A model generated the notes under the pieces. The model made no database searches, was not told the DNA's origin, and worked only from the letters and a program-made list of their open reading frames with translations. Positions 14,973-23,630 of a stretch of 50,136 nt of DNA are shown here, one piece after another. Made by a program: the position numbers and the translations under genes. Positions within the stretch are counted from its first letter, which is position 1. The number at the start of each line of letters is the position of its first letter. The stretch comes from an uncultured Oscillibacter sp. (GTDB lineage: Bacteria > Bacillota > Clostridia > Oscillospirales > Oscillospiraceae), in the NCBI GenBank assembly GCA_947365245.1, contig CANAWG010000018.1, forward strand, positions 1-50,136. The letters run 5' to 3'.

Positions 14973-16591
14973 AGCATGAACTGATGGAAGATACGGCCCG
15001 GGAGACGCCCCCGGAGGCGGCCGCGCCTCAGGCAGAGGCAAAGAGGCGCGCATGGCGCTTTCCCAAGCTGAAAAAACCCCGTCTGCGCAGCGTCATCATC
15101 GGCGCCGTGGTGATCCTGGCGGCGGCAGCGGCGGTCACCCGCCTCCAGCAGGGGGGCACGGCCCAGGCCGGGGCCAACTACCGCCCCGTCCCCGTCTCCC
15201 GGCAGGACATCGCCGTGACGGTCTCCGGCAGCGGCACCCTGGCTCCGGCGGACGCCTACAACGTCTCCACGCTGATCTCCGGGGCCATCGAGGAGGCCCC
15301 CTTTGAGGAGGACGATCTGGTGGAGAAGGGGACGCTGCTGTACACCCTGGACAGCGGAGACGCCCAGAGCTCCGTCCAGCGGGCCAACCTCTCCGCGGCC
15401 CAGGCCCGGCTGAGCCTGGAGCAGGCCCAGGAGGCCCTGCACCCCACCGCCCCCATCGCCGGCGTCATCAACGAGGTCTTTGTCCACAACGGCGACAGCG
15501 TCACCGCCGGGACGGCCCTGGCCAAGATCCTGGCCAGCCGGGATCTCTCCGTGGACTTCCTGTTTCCTTATGTGAAGCCCTCGGAGTTCTATGTGGGCCA
15601 GAGCGCCACCGTGTTTGTAGGGGACTTTGAGGACTCCGTTCAGGGCACTGTGGAGGCGGTGTCCGACTCCACCTCTCTCATGAGCAACGGCCAGGTGGGC
15701 AGCTCCGTGCGGGTGAAAATTGTCAACCCCGGCGTGCTGTCGGACAGCTTCAAGGCCTCCGCCGTCATCGGCAGTTACAGAAGCTATGGCCAGGCCACGG
15801 TGACCATGCCCGGCGCCGCCACGGTGTACGCCGCCGGCAGCGGCACGGTGACGGGCTTTGACAAGCTGGCGGGCAGCGCCGTCATCAAGGGGGAGGTCCT
15901 CTGCACCGTCGACTCCGAGGCCAACCGGACCCAGGTGGAAAACGCCCGGCTCAGCGTGGACAGCGCCGATCTCTCCGCCGGCAGCGCCGCCGACAATCTG
16001 GACGATTACCGGATTGAGTCCCCCATCTCCGGCACGGTGATCGAGAAGAAGTTCAAGGCCGGGGACAAGGTGGACGGCGCCGCCTCCGGCACCCTGGCCA
16101 TCATCTACGACATGAGCTATCTCAAGGTGGAGATGGCCGTGGGCGAGCTGGACATCGGCAAGGTCCGGGCCGGGCAGGCCGTGGAGATCACGGCGGCGGC
16201 CCTGGCGGGCCAGACCTTCCAAGGCACCGTGGAGCGGGTAAGCGTCAACGGCACCACCACCGGCGGCTTCACCACCTACCCGGTGACCATTGTCATCCGG
16301 GACTACGGCGACTTGAAGCCGGGCATGAACGTCTCCGCCACCATCCTGGGCGAGACGGTGGAGGACGCCCTGTGCGTACCCGTGGGGGCGGTGAACCGGG
16401 GCGGCACCGTACTGGTCCCCGGCGAGGGCGCCATGACCGAGGACGGCACCGCCGTGGCGGACGCCGCCAAGCTGGAAGAGCGCCCGGTGACGCTGGGCGC
16501 CAGCGATGACGCGTACATCCAGGTCACCTCCGGTCTGGAAGAGGGTGAGACCGTGCTGGTGCTGGACCAGACGGCGGCCATGGGAGGCTGA
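14969..16591 (+). CDS. HlyD/MacA-like efflux adaptor subunit
   Basis: 540 aa, longer than typical MacA (about 370-400). A cytoplasmic Ala/Pro/Lys-rich N-terminus precedes one membrane helix (VIIGAVVILAAAAAVTRL, about 46-63). Then come the lipoyl/barrel half LAPADAYNVSTLISGAIEEAPFEEDDLVEKGTLLYTLDSG, a coiled-coil hairpin (AQARLSLEQAQEAL), and the return half APIAGVINEVFVHNGDSVTAGTALAKI. A second similar lipoyl-like module occurs in the C-terminal half (VIKGEVLCTVDSEANRTQVENARLSV...RIESPISGTVIEKKFKAGDKVDG), so the adaptor domain looks duplicated. In Gram-positives such adaptors work with MacB-type ABC transporters at the outer face of the membrane. Confidence 0.85.
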   Translation: MKHELMEDTARETPPEAAAPQAEAKRRAWRFPKLKKPRLRSVIIGAVVILAAAAAVTRLQQGGTAQAGANYRPVPVSRQDIAVTVSGSGTLAPADAYNVSTLISGAIEEAPFEEDDLVEKGTLLYTLDSGDAQSSVQRANLSAAQARLSLEQAQEALHPTAPIAGVINEVFVHNGDSVTAGTALAKILASRDLSVDFLFPYVKPSEFYVGQSATVFVGDFEDSVQGTVEAVSDSTSLMSNGQVGSSVRVKIVNPGVLSDSFKASAVIGSYRSYGQATVTMPGAATVYAAGSGTVTGFDKLAGSAVIKGEVLCTVDSEANRTQVENARLSVDSADLSAGSAADNLDDYRIESPISGTVIEKKFKAGDKVDGAASGTLAIIYDMSYLKVEMAVGELDIGKVRAGQAVEITAAALAGQTFQGTVERVSVNGTTTGGFTTYPVTIVIRDYGDLKPGMNVSATILGETVEDALCVPVGAVNRGGTVLVPGEGAMTEDGTAVADAAKLEERPVTLGASDDAYIQVTSGLEEGETVLVLDQTAAMGG

Positions 16592-16598
16592 GAGTCAA

Positions 16599-17324
16599 GT
16601 GGAGCATCTCATTGAACTGAAAGACGTGTACAAGATCTACCCCATGGGCGACCAGGAGGTCCACGCCCTGGACGGGGTGAGCCTTGCCGTCGACCCGGGG
16701 GAGTTCGTGGCCATCGTGGGCCAGTCCGGCTCCGGCAAGTCCACGGCCATGAACATCATCGGCTGTCTGGACGTGCCCACCGCCGGCACCTACCGCCTGG
16801 GGGGCACCGACGTCTCCACCATGGACGACGACCGCCAGGCGGAGATCCGCAACAAAATGCTGGGCTTTATCTTCCAGCAGTACAACCTGATCCCCAAGCT
16901 CACGGTGCTGGAGAACGTGGAGCTGCCGCTGCTGTACGCCGGCGTCCCCGCCGAGGAGCGCCGCCGGCGGGCGCTGGAGTCCCTGGACCGGGTGGGCCTC
17001 GCCGACAAGGGGCGGAACCTGCCCAGCCAGCTCTCCGGCGGCCAGCAGCAGCGGGTGTCTATCGCCCGGGCCCTGGCGGGGAGGCCCTCCGTCATCCTGG
17101 CCGACGAGCCCACCGGCGCCCTGGACTCCCGCACGGGCCGGGAGGTGCTGGAATTTCTCCAAAAGCTCAACGGCGAGGGGGACACGGTGGTCCTCATCAC
17201 CCACGACAACTCCATCGCGGTCAAGGCAAAGCGCATCGTCCGGCTCCAGGACGGGCGGGTGATCTACGACGGCGACGCCGCGGACCCTCGGGCCGTGGTG
17301 CAGGCCGGGGAGGTGGGGGCATGA
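16599..17324 (+). CDS. MacB-type ABC transporter ATP-binding protein
   Basis: 241 aa. Walker A GQSGSGKST (41-49), Q-loop in FIFQQYNL (about 90-97), signature LSGGQQQR (145-152), Walker B VILADEP (165-171), H-loop His202 (LITHD). Closest to the LolD/MacB ATPase class. Start chosen at GTG 16599, 7 nt after the adaptor stop and about 11 nt from GGAGG. The frame is open further upstream but overlaps the adaptor gene. The stop overlaps the permease start. Confidence 0.93.
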   Translation: MEHLIELKDVYKIYPMGDQEVHALDGVSLAVDPGEFVAIVGQSGSGKSTAMNIIGCLDVPTAGTYRLGGTDVSTMDDDRQAEIRNKMLGFIFQQYNLIPKLTVLENVELPLLYAGVPAEERRRRALESLDRVGLADKGRNLPSQLSGGQQQRVSIARALAGRPSVILADEPTGALDSRTGREVLEFLQKLNGEGDTVVLITHDNSIAVKAKRIVRLQDGRVIYDGDAADPRAVVQAGEVGA

Positions 17325-18574
17325 AGTTCACCCAATCTTTCAAGCTGGCCATCAAGTCCCTGCGGACCAGCAAGGCCCGGGCCATTCTCACCATGCTGGG
17401 CATCATCATCGGCGTGGCGGCGGTGATCGTCATCATCTCTCTTGGCAACGGCCTCACCGGCATGGTGGAACAGCAGGTGGAGAAAGTGGGCATCAACCAG
17501 ATCTACGCCTACAACTGGGGCTTCGGCGGCGGCGCCGTGACCCTGGACGCCCAGGACATCTACGATTTGGTGGAGGAGCGGCCGGACGTGTTCGTGGGCG
17601 TCACCCCCTGGGTCAGCGCCGGCGCCGGCGTCCGGAGCGGCAGCGAGAAATACGAGAAGACCAATATCTACGGCGTCAGCGAGGCCTTTTACAACCCGGA
17701 GCTCTCCGCCACACTGGACGGAGACAGACTGGCAAAGGGCCGCTTCCTGGGCTATGTGGACGTGCTCCAGCGGAGCAATGTCTGCGTCATCGGCGCCTAC
17801 CTGGAGGAGAGCGTCTTCCACGGCGACGCTCTGGGTCAGGGGCTCATCGTGGGCGGCGTGCCCTACACCGTCGTGGGCGTGATGCAGCGGAGCGGCGAGG
17901 TCATGGAGGAGGGCGGCCGCGACGACATGGTGTACATCCCCTATGAGAACGCCCTCCAGCTCATCGGCACCCGGCAGGTCCAGCTCTTCCAGCTCACCTG
18001 CACCTCCCGGGAGACCTCGGGCCTCGCCAAGGAGCTTCTCACGGAGCTGATGCTGGACTTCTACGGCGAGCAGTACACGGACAGCGCCACCACTTTCTAC
18101 ATCCAGACCATGGCGGAGCAGGTGGCGCAGATCAACGCCATGATGGGCGTGGCCATGGCGGTGCTGGTGGCCATCGCCGCCATCTCCCTTTTGGTGGGAG
18201 GCATCGGCATCATGAACATCATGCTGGTGTCCGTCACGGAGCGCACCCGGGAGATCGGCATCCGCAAGTCCCTGGGGGCCAAGCGGCGGGACATCCGGCG
18301 GCAGTTCGTCATCGAGGCCGGCACCACCTCCGCCATCGGCGGGCTGCTGGGCATCGGCTTCGGGTGCCTGATGGCCATGGGCATCGGGGCCCTCATGGGC
18401 GGGATGCTGGTGGAGTCCCTGGGGGCCAGCGGCGTCACGTTCAACGCCGCCCCCACCTTCGGCGCCATCGCCGTGTCCTTCGGCGTGTCCGTGGGCATCG
18501 GCGTTCTCTTCGGCTACCTCCCCGCCAACAAGGCGGCGAAGCTCAACCCCATCGACGCCCTGCGGTACGACTGA
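17321..18574 (+). CDS. MacB-type ABC transporter permease
   Basis: 417 aa with the MacB/FtsX layout: N-terminal membrane helix (ILTMLGIIIGVAAVIVIISL, about 23-42), a large extracellular domain (about 45-280), and three C-terminal helices starting about 283. The segment IMNIMLVSVTERTREIGIRKSLGAKRRDIRRQFVIEA is the family signature of the coupling region. With the TetR regulator, adaptor and ATPase it forms a complete four-gene export operon, probably for a drug or peptide. Followed by a strong terminator. Confidence 0.93.
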   Translation: MKFTQSFKLAIKSLRTSKARAILTMLGIIIGVAAVIVIISLGNGLTGMVEQQVEKVGINQIYAYNWGFGGGAVTLDAQDIYDLVEERPDVFVGVTPWVSAGAGVRSGSEKYEKTNIYGVSEAFYNPELSATLDGDRLAKGRFLGYVDVLQRSNVCVIGAYLEESVFHGDALGQGLIVGGVPYTVVGVMQRSGEVMEEGGRDDMVYIPYENALQLIGTRQVQLFQLTCTSRETSGLAKELLTELMLDFYGEQYTDSATTFYIQTMAEQVAQINAMMGVAMAVLVAIAAISLLVGGIGIMNIMLVSVTERTREIGIRKSLGAKRRDIRRQFVIEAGTTSAIGGLLGIGFGCLMAMGIGALMGGMLVESLGASGVTFNAAPTFGAIAVSFGVSVGIGVLFGYLPANKAAKLNPIDALRYD

Positions 18575-18600
18575 TTTGAGCGCTTTGCTCCCAATGAAAA

Positions 18601-18633
18601 AATCCGGCGAAAAACTTTTCGCCGGATTTTTTT
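18601..18633 (+). terminator. Rho-independent terminator of the efflux operon
   Basis: Perfect 13-bp stem AATCCGGCGAAAA / TTTTCGCCGGATT with a 2-nt loop, followed by TTTTT. It lies 27 nt after the permease stop. Confidence 0.9.
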
Positions 18634-18641
18634 GCCTGTTC

Positions 18642-18669
18642 AAACTTTTTCCGCCCCGCCGCCGTCTAA
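18642..18669 (+). promoter_or_regulatory. Putative ECF-sigma (autoregulatory) promoter
   Basis: AAACTTTTT (18642-18650) and CGTCTAA (18663-18669), separated by 12 nt. The AAC and CGTC cores are typical of promoters read by ECF sigma factors, including the SigV type, and no SigA-like elements stand out. The downstream sigma factor probably drives its own operon. Confidence 0.55.
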
Positions 18670-18701
18670 TATACAGAAACGCAAAGAGAGGAGATGTGCG
18701 T

Positions 18702-19190
18702 ATGGCATCTTTGAAAGAGAACCGGCTGGAGGCCTATCTCATCGGCGGCCAGGCCCGGTTCTACCGGCTGGCGTACAGCTACCTCCAGGACCGGGAGGAG
18801 GCCCTGGACGCGGTGCAGACCGCCGTCTGCCGGGCGCTGGAGCGGCGGGACAGCCTGCGAAGCGAGGCGGCCCTGCGGACCTGGTTCACCCGCATTCTGG
18901 TGAACGCCTGCATGGATCTGCTGCGCCAGCGCAGGCGGGTGGCCTTTGTGCCGCCGGAGGCGCTGGACACCGGCAGCTATGAGGACCCCCTGCCGGCGGA
19001 CGACGCCTTATCCAGCCGGGTGAACGCCCTGCCGCCCGAGGTTCAGACCATTATAAAGCTGCGGTTTTACGAGGATCTGACCCTTCGGGAGATCAGCGAG
19101 GTCACCGGCTGGAACCTGAACACTGTGAAGAGCCGCCTGTACGCGGGTCTGAAAAAACTACGGGTATCATTGGAAGGAGAGATTGCGTGA
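18702..19190 (+). CDS. ECF RNA polymerase sigma factor, SigV-like
   Basis: 162 aa, the usual ECF length. Region 2: ARFYRLAYSYLQDREEALDAVQTAVCRALERRDSLR...LRTWFTRILVNACMDLLRQRRR (residues about 18-85). Region 4: LPPEVQTIIKLRFYEDLTLREISEVTGWNLNTVKSRLYAGLKKLR (about 110-155). The open frame extends further 5', but ATG at 18702 follows GAGAGGAG and gives the family length. Translationally coupled to an RsiV-like anti-sigma, so it is held at the membrane until a cell-envelope signal releases it. Confidence 0.88.
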   Translation: MASLKENRLEAYLIGGQARFYRLAYSYLQDREEALDAVQTAVCRALERRDSLRSEAALRTWFTRILVNACMDLLRQRRRVAFVPPEALDTGSYEDPLPADDALSSRVNALPPEVQTIIKLRFYEDLTLREISEVTGWNLNTVKSRLYAGLKKLRVSLEGEIA

Positions 19191-20032
19191 TGAACGAATT
19201 CAAACAGGCGCGGGAGGACTACGAGTCCACCCCCATCCCCCAGGAGCTGGAGAGCCGGGTCCAAGAGGGCATCCGCCAGGGCAGGGCCAATTACCGGCGC
19301 AGGCATTGGAGACAGGCCGCCACCGGAGTTGCCGCATGCCTTGTGGTGCTGGTGGGGGCGCTGAACCTCTCTCCCACCGTGGCCGCCGCGGCGGCGGAGG
19401 TGCCCGTGCTGGGCGGCCTCTTCCGGGTGCTCACCGTGCGGGACTTCCACACCGAGGAGAACGGCATCCAGTACGACGTCAACGTCCCCGGCGTCGAGGC
19501 GGAGGGCGATCTGGCCCAGCGGGTCAACGATGTGATCCAGGAGAAGGTGGACGCCCACCTGGCCAAGGCCCAGCAGGACTGGGAGGACTACAAGGACGCC
19601 TTCTTCGCCACCGGCGGCACGGAGGAGGAGTGGGGCGACCGGACCATGGACGTCATCGTGGACTACGAGGTCAAGAGCCAGACCGAGGACCGGGTGTCCT
19701 TTGTGGTGACCTTCGGTGAGGGCTGGGTGGCCTCCATGACGGAGAAATACTGCTACAACCTGGACCTGGCGGAGAACCGGGACATCACCCTGGCGGACCT
19801 CCTGGGCGAGAACTGGGTGGAGCGGTGCAACGAGGCCGTTGAGGCCGGCATCGCCGCCAGTGTGGACGAGGAGGGCTTCACCTACTTCTTCCCAGCGGAG
19901 CAGGGCGGCTTCACCACGGTGGACGAGAACACCGCCTTCTATATCCGGGCCGACGGCGTTCCGGTGCTGGTATTCCCCGAGTACTCCATCGCCGCCGGCG
20001 CGGCGGGCAGTCCGGAATTTGCCGTGGAGTAA
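19190..20032 (+). CDS. RsiV-like anti-sigma factor (DUF3298-type extracellular domain)
   Basis: 280 aa. Cytoplasmic sigma-binding N-terminus (1-40), membrane helix (about 43-60), then an AAAAA stretch (65-69) suitable for signal-peptidase cleavage. The extracellular domain (about 75-280) has the RsiV/DUF3298 layout: YDVNVPGVEAEGDLAQRVNDVIQE, VSFVVTFGEG, YNLDLAENRDITLADLLGENW and FYIRADGVPVLVFPEYSIAAGAAGSPEF. In B. subtilis and C. difficile, RsiV binds lysozyme and is cleaved to free SigV; the same role is inferred here. The start ATG at 19190 overlaps the sigma stop (TGATG) with AAGGAGA 9 nt upstream. Confidence 0.82.
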   Translation: MNEFKQAREDYESTPIPQELESRVQEGIRQGRANYRRRHWRQAATGVAACLVVLVGALNLSPTVAAAAAEVPVLGGLFRVLTVRDFHTEENGIQYDVNVPGVEAEGDLAQRVNDVIQEKVDAHLAKAQQDWEDYKDAFFATGGTEEEWGDRTMDVIVDYEVKSQTEDRVSFVVTFGEGWVASMTEKYCYNLDLAENRDITLADLLGENWVERCNEAVEAGIAASVDEEGFTYFFPAEQGGFTTVDENTAFYIRADGVPVLVFPEYSIAAGAAGSPEFAVE

Positions 20033-20080
20033 GTCAACGCATGACCGCTTTACGGCCTTTGCGGTGACGATCGGACGCGA

Positions 20081-20119
20081 AAGACGGGAGGGAACGAAAC
20101 GTTCCCTCCCGTCTTTTAT
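20081..20119 (+). terminator. Rho-independent terminator after the sigma/anti-sigma operon
   Basis: Perfect 16-bp stem, core GACGGGAGGGAACG / CGTTCCCTCCCGTC, loop AAA, followed by TTTTAT. Confidence 0.88.
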
Positions 20120-20214
20120 GCCTTTGACAAAATTCTTCATAAAACGACGCAATCGTTTTATAGGGCCGCCGCCGCGGCGTTTCACGCCGCCTCGCCTGCG
20201 TCCCCCTTGCGGGG

Positions 20215-20236
20215 AAAAAGATTTTCAAATCTTTTT
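20215..20236 (-). terminator. A/T-rich hairpin after the activase gene
   Basis: Perfect 10-bp stem AAAAAGATTT / AAATCTTTTT with a 2-nt loop, 15 nt beyond the activase stop on the minus strand. The T-run lies within the stem. Between it and 20119 are further GC hairpins, including AAAACGA / TCGTTTT near 20152, so this convergent region is well insulated. Confidence 0.5.
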
Positions 20237-20250
20237 ATCAAGAAATCGCA

Positions 20251-23247
20251 TTATATCCGGGCGCTTCCGGAGGCCGCCAGGCGCTTGGGGGCCTGGGTAT
20301 GCCCGGGCTCTTGTTCCCGCTCCCGATCGCTCCCCAGCGCCGCCTGCTCGTCCAGGGCGGCGAAGAGGCTCCTGAGGCGGATGCGCACCGCGCCAAGGTT
20401 TGTGATCTCGTCGATCTTCAGCTGGGTGTACAGCTTGCCGCCGGACTGGAGCACCGCCTGGGTCTCGTCGGTGGTGATGGCGTCCACGCCGCAGCCGAAG
20501 CTCACCAGCTGCACCAAGTCCATGTCCCGCTGGGAGCAGCAGTACCTGGCCGCCGCGTACAGCCGGGAGTGGTAGGTCCACTGGTTCAGCACCGTGGTGG
20601 GGAACTTCTCCACCCGGTCCGAGATGGAGTCCTCCGTCACCACCGCCGCGCCAAAGCGGGTAATCAGGGTGTCGATACCGTGGTTGATCTCCGGATCCAC
20701 GTGGTAGGGCCGGCCCGCCAGCACGATGATCCGGCGGCCCTCCGCCCGGGCCTGGTCGATAATCCGCGCCCCCTCTTTCCGGATGAGGGACATGTGGTGG
20801 GCGTACTCGGCGTAGGCGGCGTTCGCGGCGTCCTTTACCTCGCTTTTGGTGATGTCCGGGAAATACCGACGCAGGATGGTGAAGATCTTTTTGGTGAAGT
20901 CCTTGGGCCGGTGGAGACCCACGTAGTCGTAGATGAATCGGGTCTTCCTGACCTCCGGGCAGTTGCCGGCGATAACCTCCGGATAGTAGGCCACCACGGG
21001 GCAGTTATAGTGGTTGTCCCCCAGGCCCTCGTCGATGTTGTAGGTCATGCAGGGGTAGAAGATGGCGTCCAATCCCAGTTTGGAGAGGAAGCGGATGTGC
21101 CCGTGGGCCAGCTTGGCGGGAAAACAGGCGGTGTCGCTGGGGATGGTGCCCTGTCCCTTGAGGTACAGGTCCCGGCTGGAGAGGGGGCTGTGGTACACGG
21201 CAAAGCCCAGGTTGGTGAAAAACGCGTGCCAGAAGGGCAGCAGCTCCCAGAAGTTCAGGCACAGCGGCAGGCCGATCTTCCCCCGTCTGCCGGGCACGGG
21301 CTTGTAGTCCAGAATCAGCTTGCGCTTGTAGGCGTAGAGGTTCCGCTCGCCGGTGTCCTCCCGGCCGGTGACGGGGCGGTCGCAGCGGTTGCCGCTGATG
21401 AACGTGCCGCCGTCGGCGAAAGTGTTGACGGTGAGCTGGCAGTTGTTGCCGCACAGGCCGCAGATCCGGCTCTCCGTCTTCTGGGAGAAAGCTGCCAGGG
21501 CCGCCCGGTCCAAAAGGGTGCTGGTCTGGCCCCTGGCGGCCTTGCCCCGGCCGTACAGCGCCGCGCCGTAGGCCCCCATGAGCCCCGCCACGTCGGGCCG
21601 GATGACCTCCACGCCCATCTCCTTTTCAAAGGCCCGGAGCACCGCCTCGTTGTAGAACGTGCCCCCCTGGACCACCACGTTCCGCCCCAGCTCCTCCGGG
21701 GAGGCGGCGCGGATGACCTTGTAGATGGCGTTTTTCACCACGGAGATGGACAATCCCGCGGAGATGTTCTCGATGGCGGCCCCGTCTTTCTGGGCCTGCT
21801 TCACGCTGGAGTTCATGAACACCGTGCAGCGGCTGCCCAGGTCCACCGGGCGGTTTGCGAAGAGCCCCAGCCTGGCGAACTCCTTCACGTCGTACCCCAG
21901 GGCCTGGGCGAACGTCTGGAGGAAGCTGCCGCAGCCGGAGGAGCAGGCCTCGTTCAGGAAGATGTTGCTGATGGCCCCGTCCTCGATCTTGAAGCACTTC
22001 ATGTCCTGGCCGCCGATGTCGATGATGAAGTCCACGTTGGGCAGAAAGTACCGGGCGGCGGTGAAATGGGCCACGGTCTCCACCACGCCGTAGTCGGCGT
22101 GGAAAGCGTTTTTGGCCAGGTCCTCGCCGTAGCCGGTGGTGGTGACGGAGGCCACGGCCAACGCCGGGTGCTCATCGTACAGCCGCTGCAGCGTCTCCCG
22201 GATCAGCGGCACGGGGTTGCCCAGGTTGGGCCGGTAGTCGGTGAAGAGGAGGCGGGCGTCCTGGTCGATCACCGCCAGCTTCACGGTGGTGGAGCCGGAG
22301 TCGATGCCGATGTGCACCGGGGCGGCGTAGTCTGGGCCAAAGGGGGCCCGGGGCACCGCGGCTTTGGCATGGCGGGCCCGGAACGCCTCGTATTCCTCCC
22401 GGCTCTCAAAGAGAGGCGGCTGGCTGCGGTAGGTCTCCGCGGCCCCCCGCTCTAGAAGGCGTCGGCAGACCTCGTTCAAATCAAAGGACTGGTCGGAGTA
22501 GTACGCCGCCCCCAGGGCCACGAACAGCAGGCTGTTCTCCGGACAGACGCCGGTGACGCCCAGGGTCTTGTCAAAGCTCTCCCGCAGGCACTTGGAGAAG
22601 GTCAGGGGTCCCCCCAGGTACAGAATGTTCCCCTTGATGGGCCGGCCCTGGGCCAGCCCCGCGATGGTCTGGTTCACCACCGCCTGGTAGATGCTGGCGG
22701 CGATGTCCTCGCTCCGGGCTCCCTGGTTGATGAGGGGCTGCACGTCGCTCTTGGCGAACACGCCGCACCGGGAGGCGATGGTGTAGGTCTTCTCCGCCCG
22801 GGAGGCGGCCTGGTCCATCTCGTCGGCGGTCATCTTCAAAAGGGTCGCCATCTGGTCGATGAACGCCCCGGTGCCGCCGGCGCAGGAGCCGTTCATCCGC
22901 ACCTCGATGCCGCCGGTGAGGAAGAGGATCTTGGCGTCCTCACCCCCCAGCTCGATGACGCAGTCGGTGCCCGGGGCCAGACGGCCCGCCGCCACCCGAG
23001 TGGCGAAGACCTCCTGCACGAAGGGGACCTCCACCCCCTCCGCCATGCCCATGCCCGCGGAGCCGGAGATGGCGAAATCCGCCCGCCCGCCGGGGACGTA
23101 CTCTGAGGCCACCCGCCGCAGCAGCTCCTCGGACTTTTCCAGAATGTGGCTGAAATGCCGCTCGTATGTACTGTAAATCAGCTCTCCCGCATCGTCCAGC
23201 ACCACGCATTTGATGGTGGTGGAGCCCACGTCAAGACCCACTTTCAA
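20251..23247 (-). CDS. Acyl-CoA dehydratase activase, tandem BcrAD/BadFG protein
   Basis: 998 aa. Two ASKHA-fold activase modules: one at 1-270 (KVGLDVGSTTIKCVVLDD, NGSCAGGTG with Cys122, SRCGVF with Cys161) and one at about 310-570 (GIDSGSTTVKLAVID, ACSSGCGSF with Cys435/439, SRCTVF with Cys474). These cysteines are in the positions that hold the bridging [4Fe-4S] cluster in HgdC-type activators. A third part starts with CGLCGNNC (596-603) and ends in a segment resembling the dehydratase HgdB fold. Such proteins drive ATP-dependent electron transfer to 2-hydroxyacyl-CoA dehydratases or related reductases. No dehydratase partner lies nearby. TTG start with GAGGAGGG 8 nt upstream. Confidence 0.85.
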   Translation of the reverse strand: MKVGLDVGSTTIKCVVLDDAGELIYSTYERHFSHILEKSEELLRRVASEYVPGGRADFAISGSAGMGMAEGVEVPFVQEVFATRVAAGRLAPGTDCVIELGGEDAKILFLTGGIEVRMNGSCAGGTGAFIDQMATLLKMTADEMDQAASRAEKTYTIASRCGVFAKSDVQPLINQGARSEDIAASIYQAVVNQTIAGLAQGRPIKGNILYLGGPLTFSKCLRESFDKTLGVTGVCPENSLLFVALGAAYYSDQSFDLNEVCRRLLERGAAETYRSQPPLFESREEYEAFRARHAKAAVPRAPFGPDYAAPVHIGIDSGSTTVKLAVIDQDARLLFTDYRPNLGNPVPLIRETLQRLYDEHPALAVASVTTTGYGEDLAKNAFHADYGVVETVAHFTAARYFLPNVDFIIDIGGQDMKCFKIEDGAISNIFLNEACSSGCGSFLQTFAQALGYDVKEFARLGLFANRPVDLGSRCTVFMNSSVKQAQKDGAAIENISAGLSISVVKNAIYKVIRAASPEELGRNVVVQGGTFYNEAVLRAFEKEMGVEVIRPDVAGLMGAYGAALYGRGKAARGQTSTLLDRAALAAFSQKTESRICGLCGNNCQLTVNTFADGGTFISGNRCDRPVTGREDTGERNLYAYKRKLILDYKPVPGRRGKIGLPLCLNFWELLPFWHAFFTNLGFAVYHSPLSSRDLYLKGQGTIPSDTACFPAKLAHGHIRFLSKLGLDAIFYPCMTYNIDEGLGDNHYNCPVVAYYPEVIAGNCPEVRKTRFIYDYVGLHRPKDFTKKIFTILRRYFPDITKSEVKDAANAAYAEYAHHMSLIRKEGARIIDQARAEGRRIIVLAGRPYHVDPEINHGIDTLITRFGAAVVTEDSISDRVEKFPTTVLNQWTYHSRLYAAARYCCSQRDMDLVQLVSFGCGVDAITTDETQAVLQSGGKLYTQLKIDEITNLGAVRIRLRSLFAALDEQAALGSDREREQEPGHTQAPKRLAASGSARI

Positions 23248-23382
23248 GGTTGATTCCCTCCTCAGGAAAAGGGCTTCTCCGGCCCTTTGGGCCCGCCCTG
23301 CAATCTTCGCATTCCTAGGTATTCTACTCTTTTTCGACAAAATATGCAATTGCGAAAATCTGTAAAGAGTGTAAAAAAACTG

Positions 23383-23549
23383 TTAAGGAAGCACTGATTA
23401 AATCAACGTGCGCAGATTTGCGCCAAAAATTTCCGCCGGCAAGGAAGAAAACCGCAGGAATCCTGACGGATTTCAAGGTTTTCTGACGCAGATCGGCGGG
23501 AATTTTTGGCACGAAGATGCGCGTGGGGATTTATTCAGCGGTTCCTTAA
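23383..23549. mobile_element. MITE-like 167-bp imperfect palindrome
   Basis: The ends TTAAGGAA (23383-23390) and TTCCTTAA (23542-23549) are inverted copies. Comparing the left end with the reverse complement of the right end, most of about 55 positions match, including CCAAAAATT and CCGCCG. The middle has another inverted pair, AGAAAACC and GGTTTTCT. The whole unit can fold into one long hairpin and encodes nothing credible. It sits in the gap between the activase and queH. Size, termini and lack of coding fit a miniature inverted-repeat element. Confidence 0.7.
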
Positions 23550-23563
23550 GGAAACCGCAAAAC

Positions 23564-23597
23564 TTGGTGTTGCCTTCCCCCTTACTTATGATATACT
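23564..23597 (+). promoter_or_regulatory. Probable queH promoter
   Basis: Two overlapping readings: TTGGTG, 17 bp, TATGAT (23564-23592), or TTGCCT, 16 bp, TATACT (23570-23597). Both end about 35-40 nt before the start codon. The promoter begins 15 nt outside the MITE-like element. Confidence 0.5.
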
Positions 23598-23630
23598 TGT
23601 CCTATTCAGAACAGAAACGAGGGATCCCCC

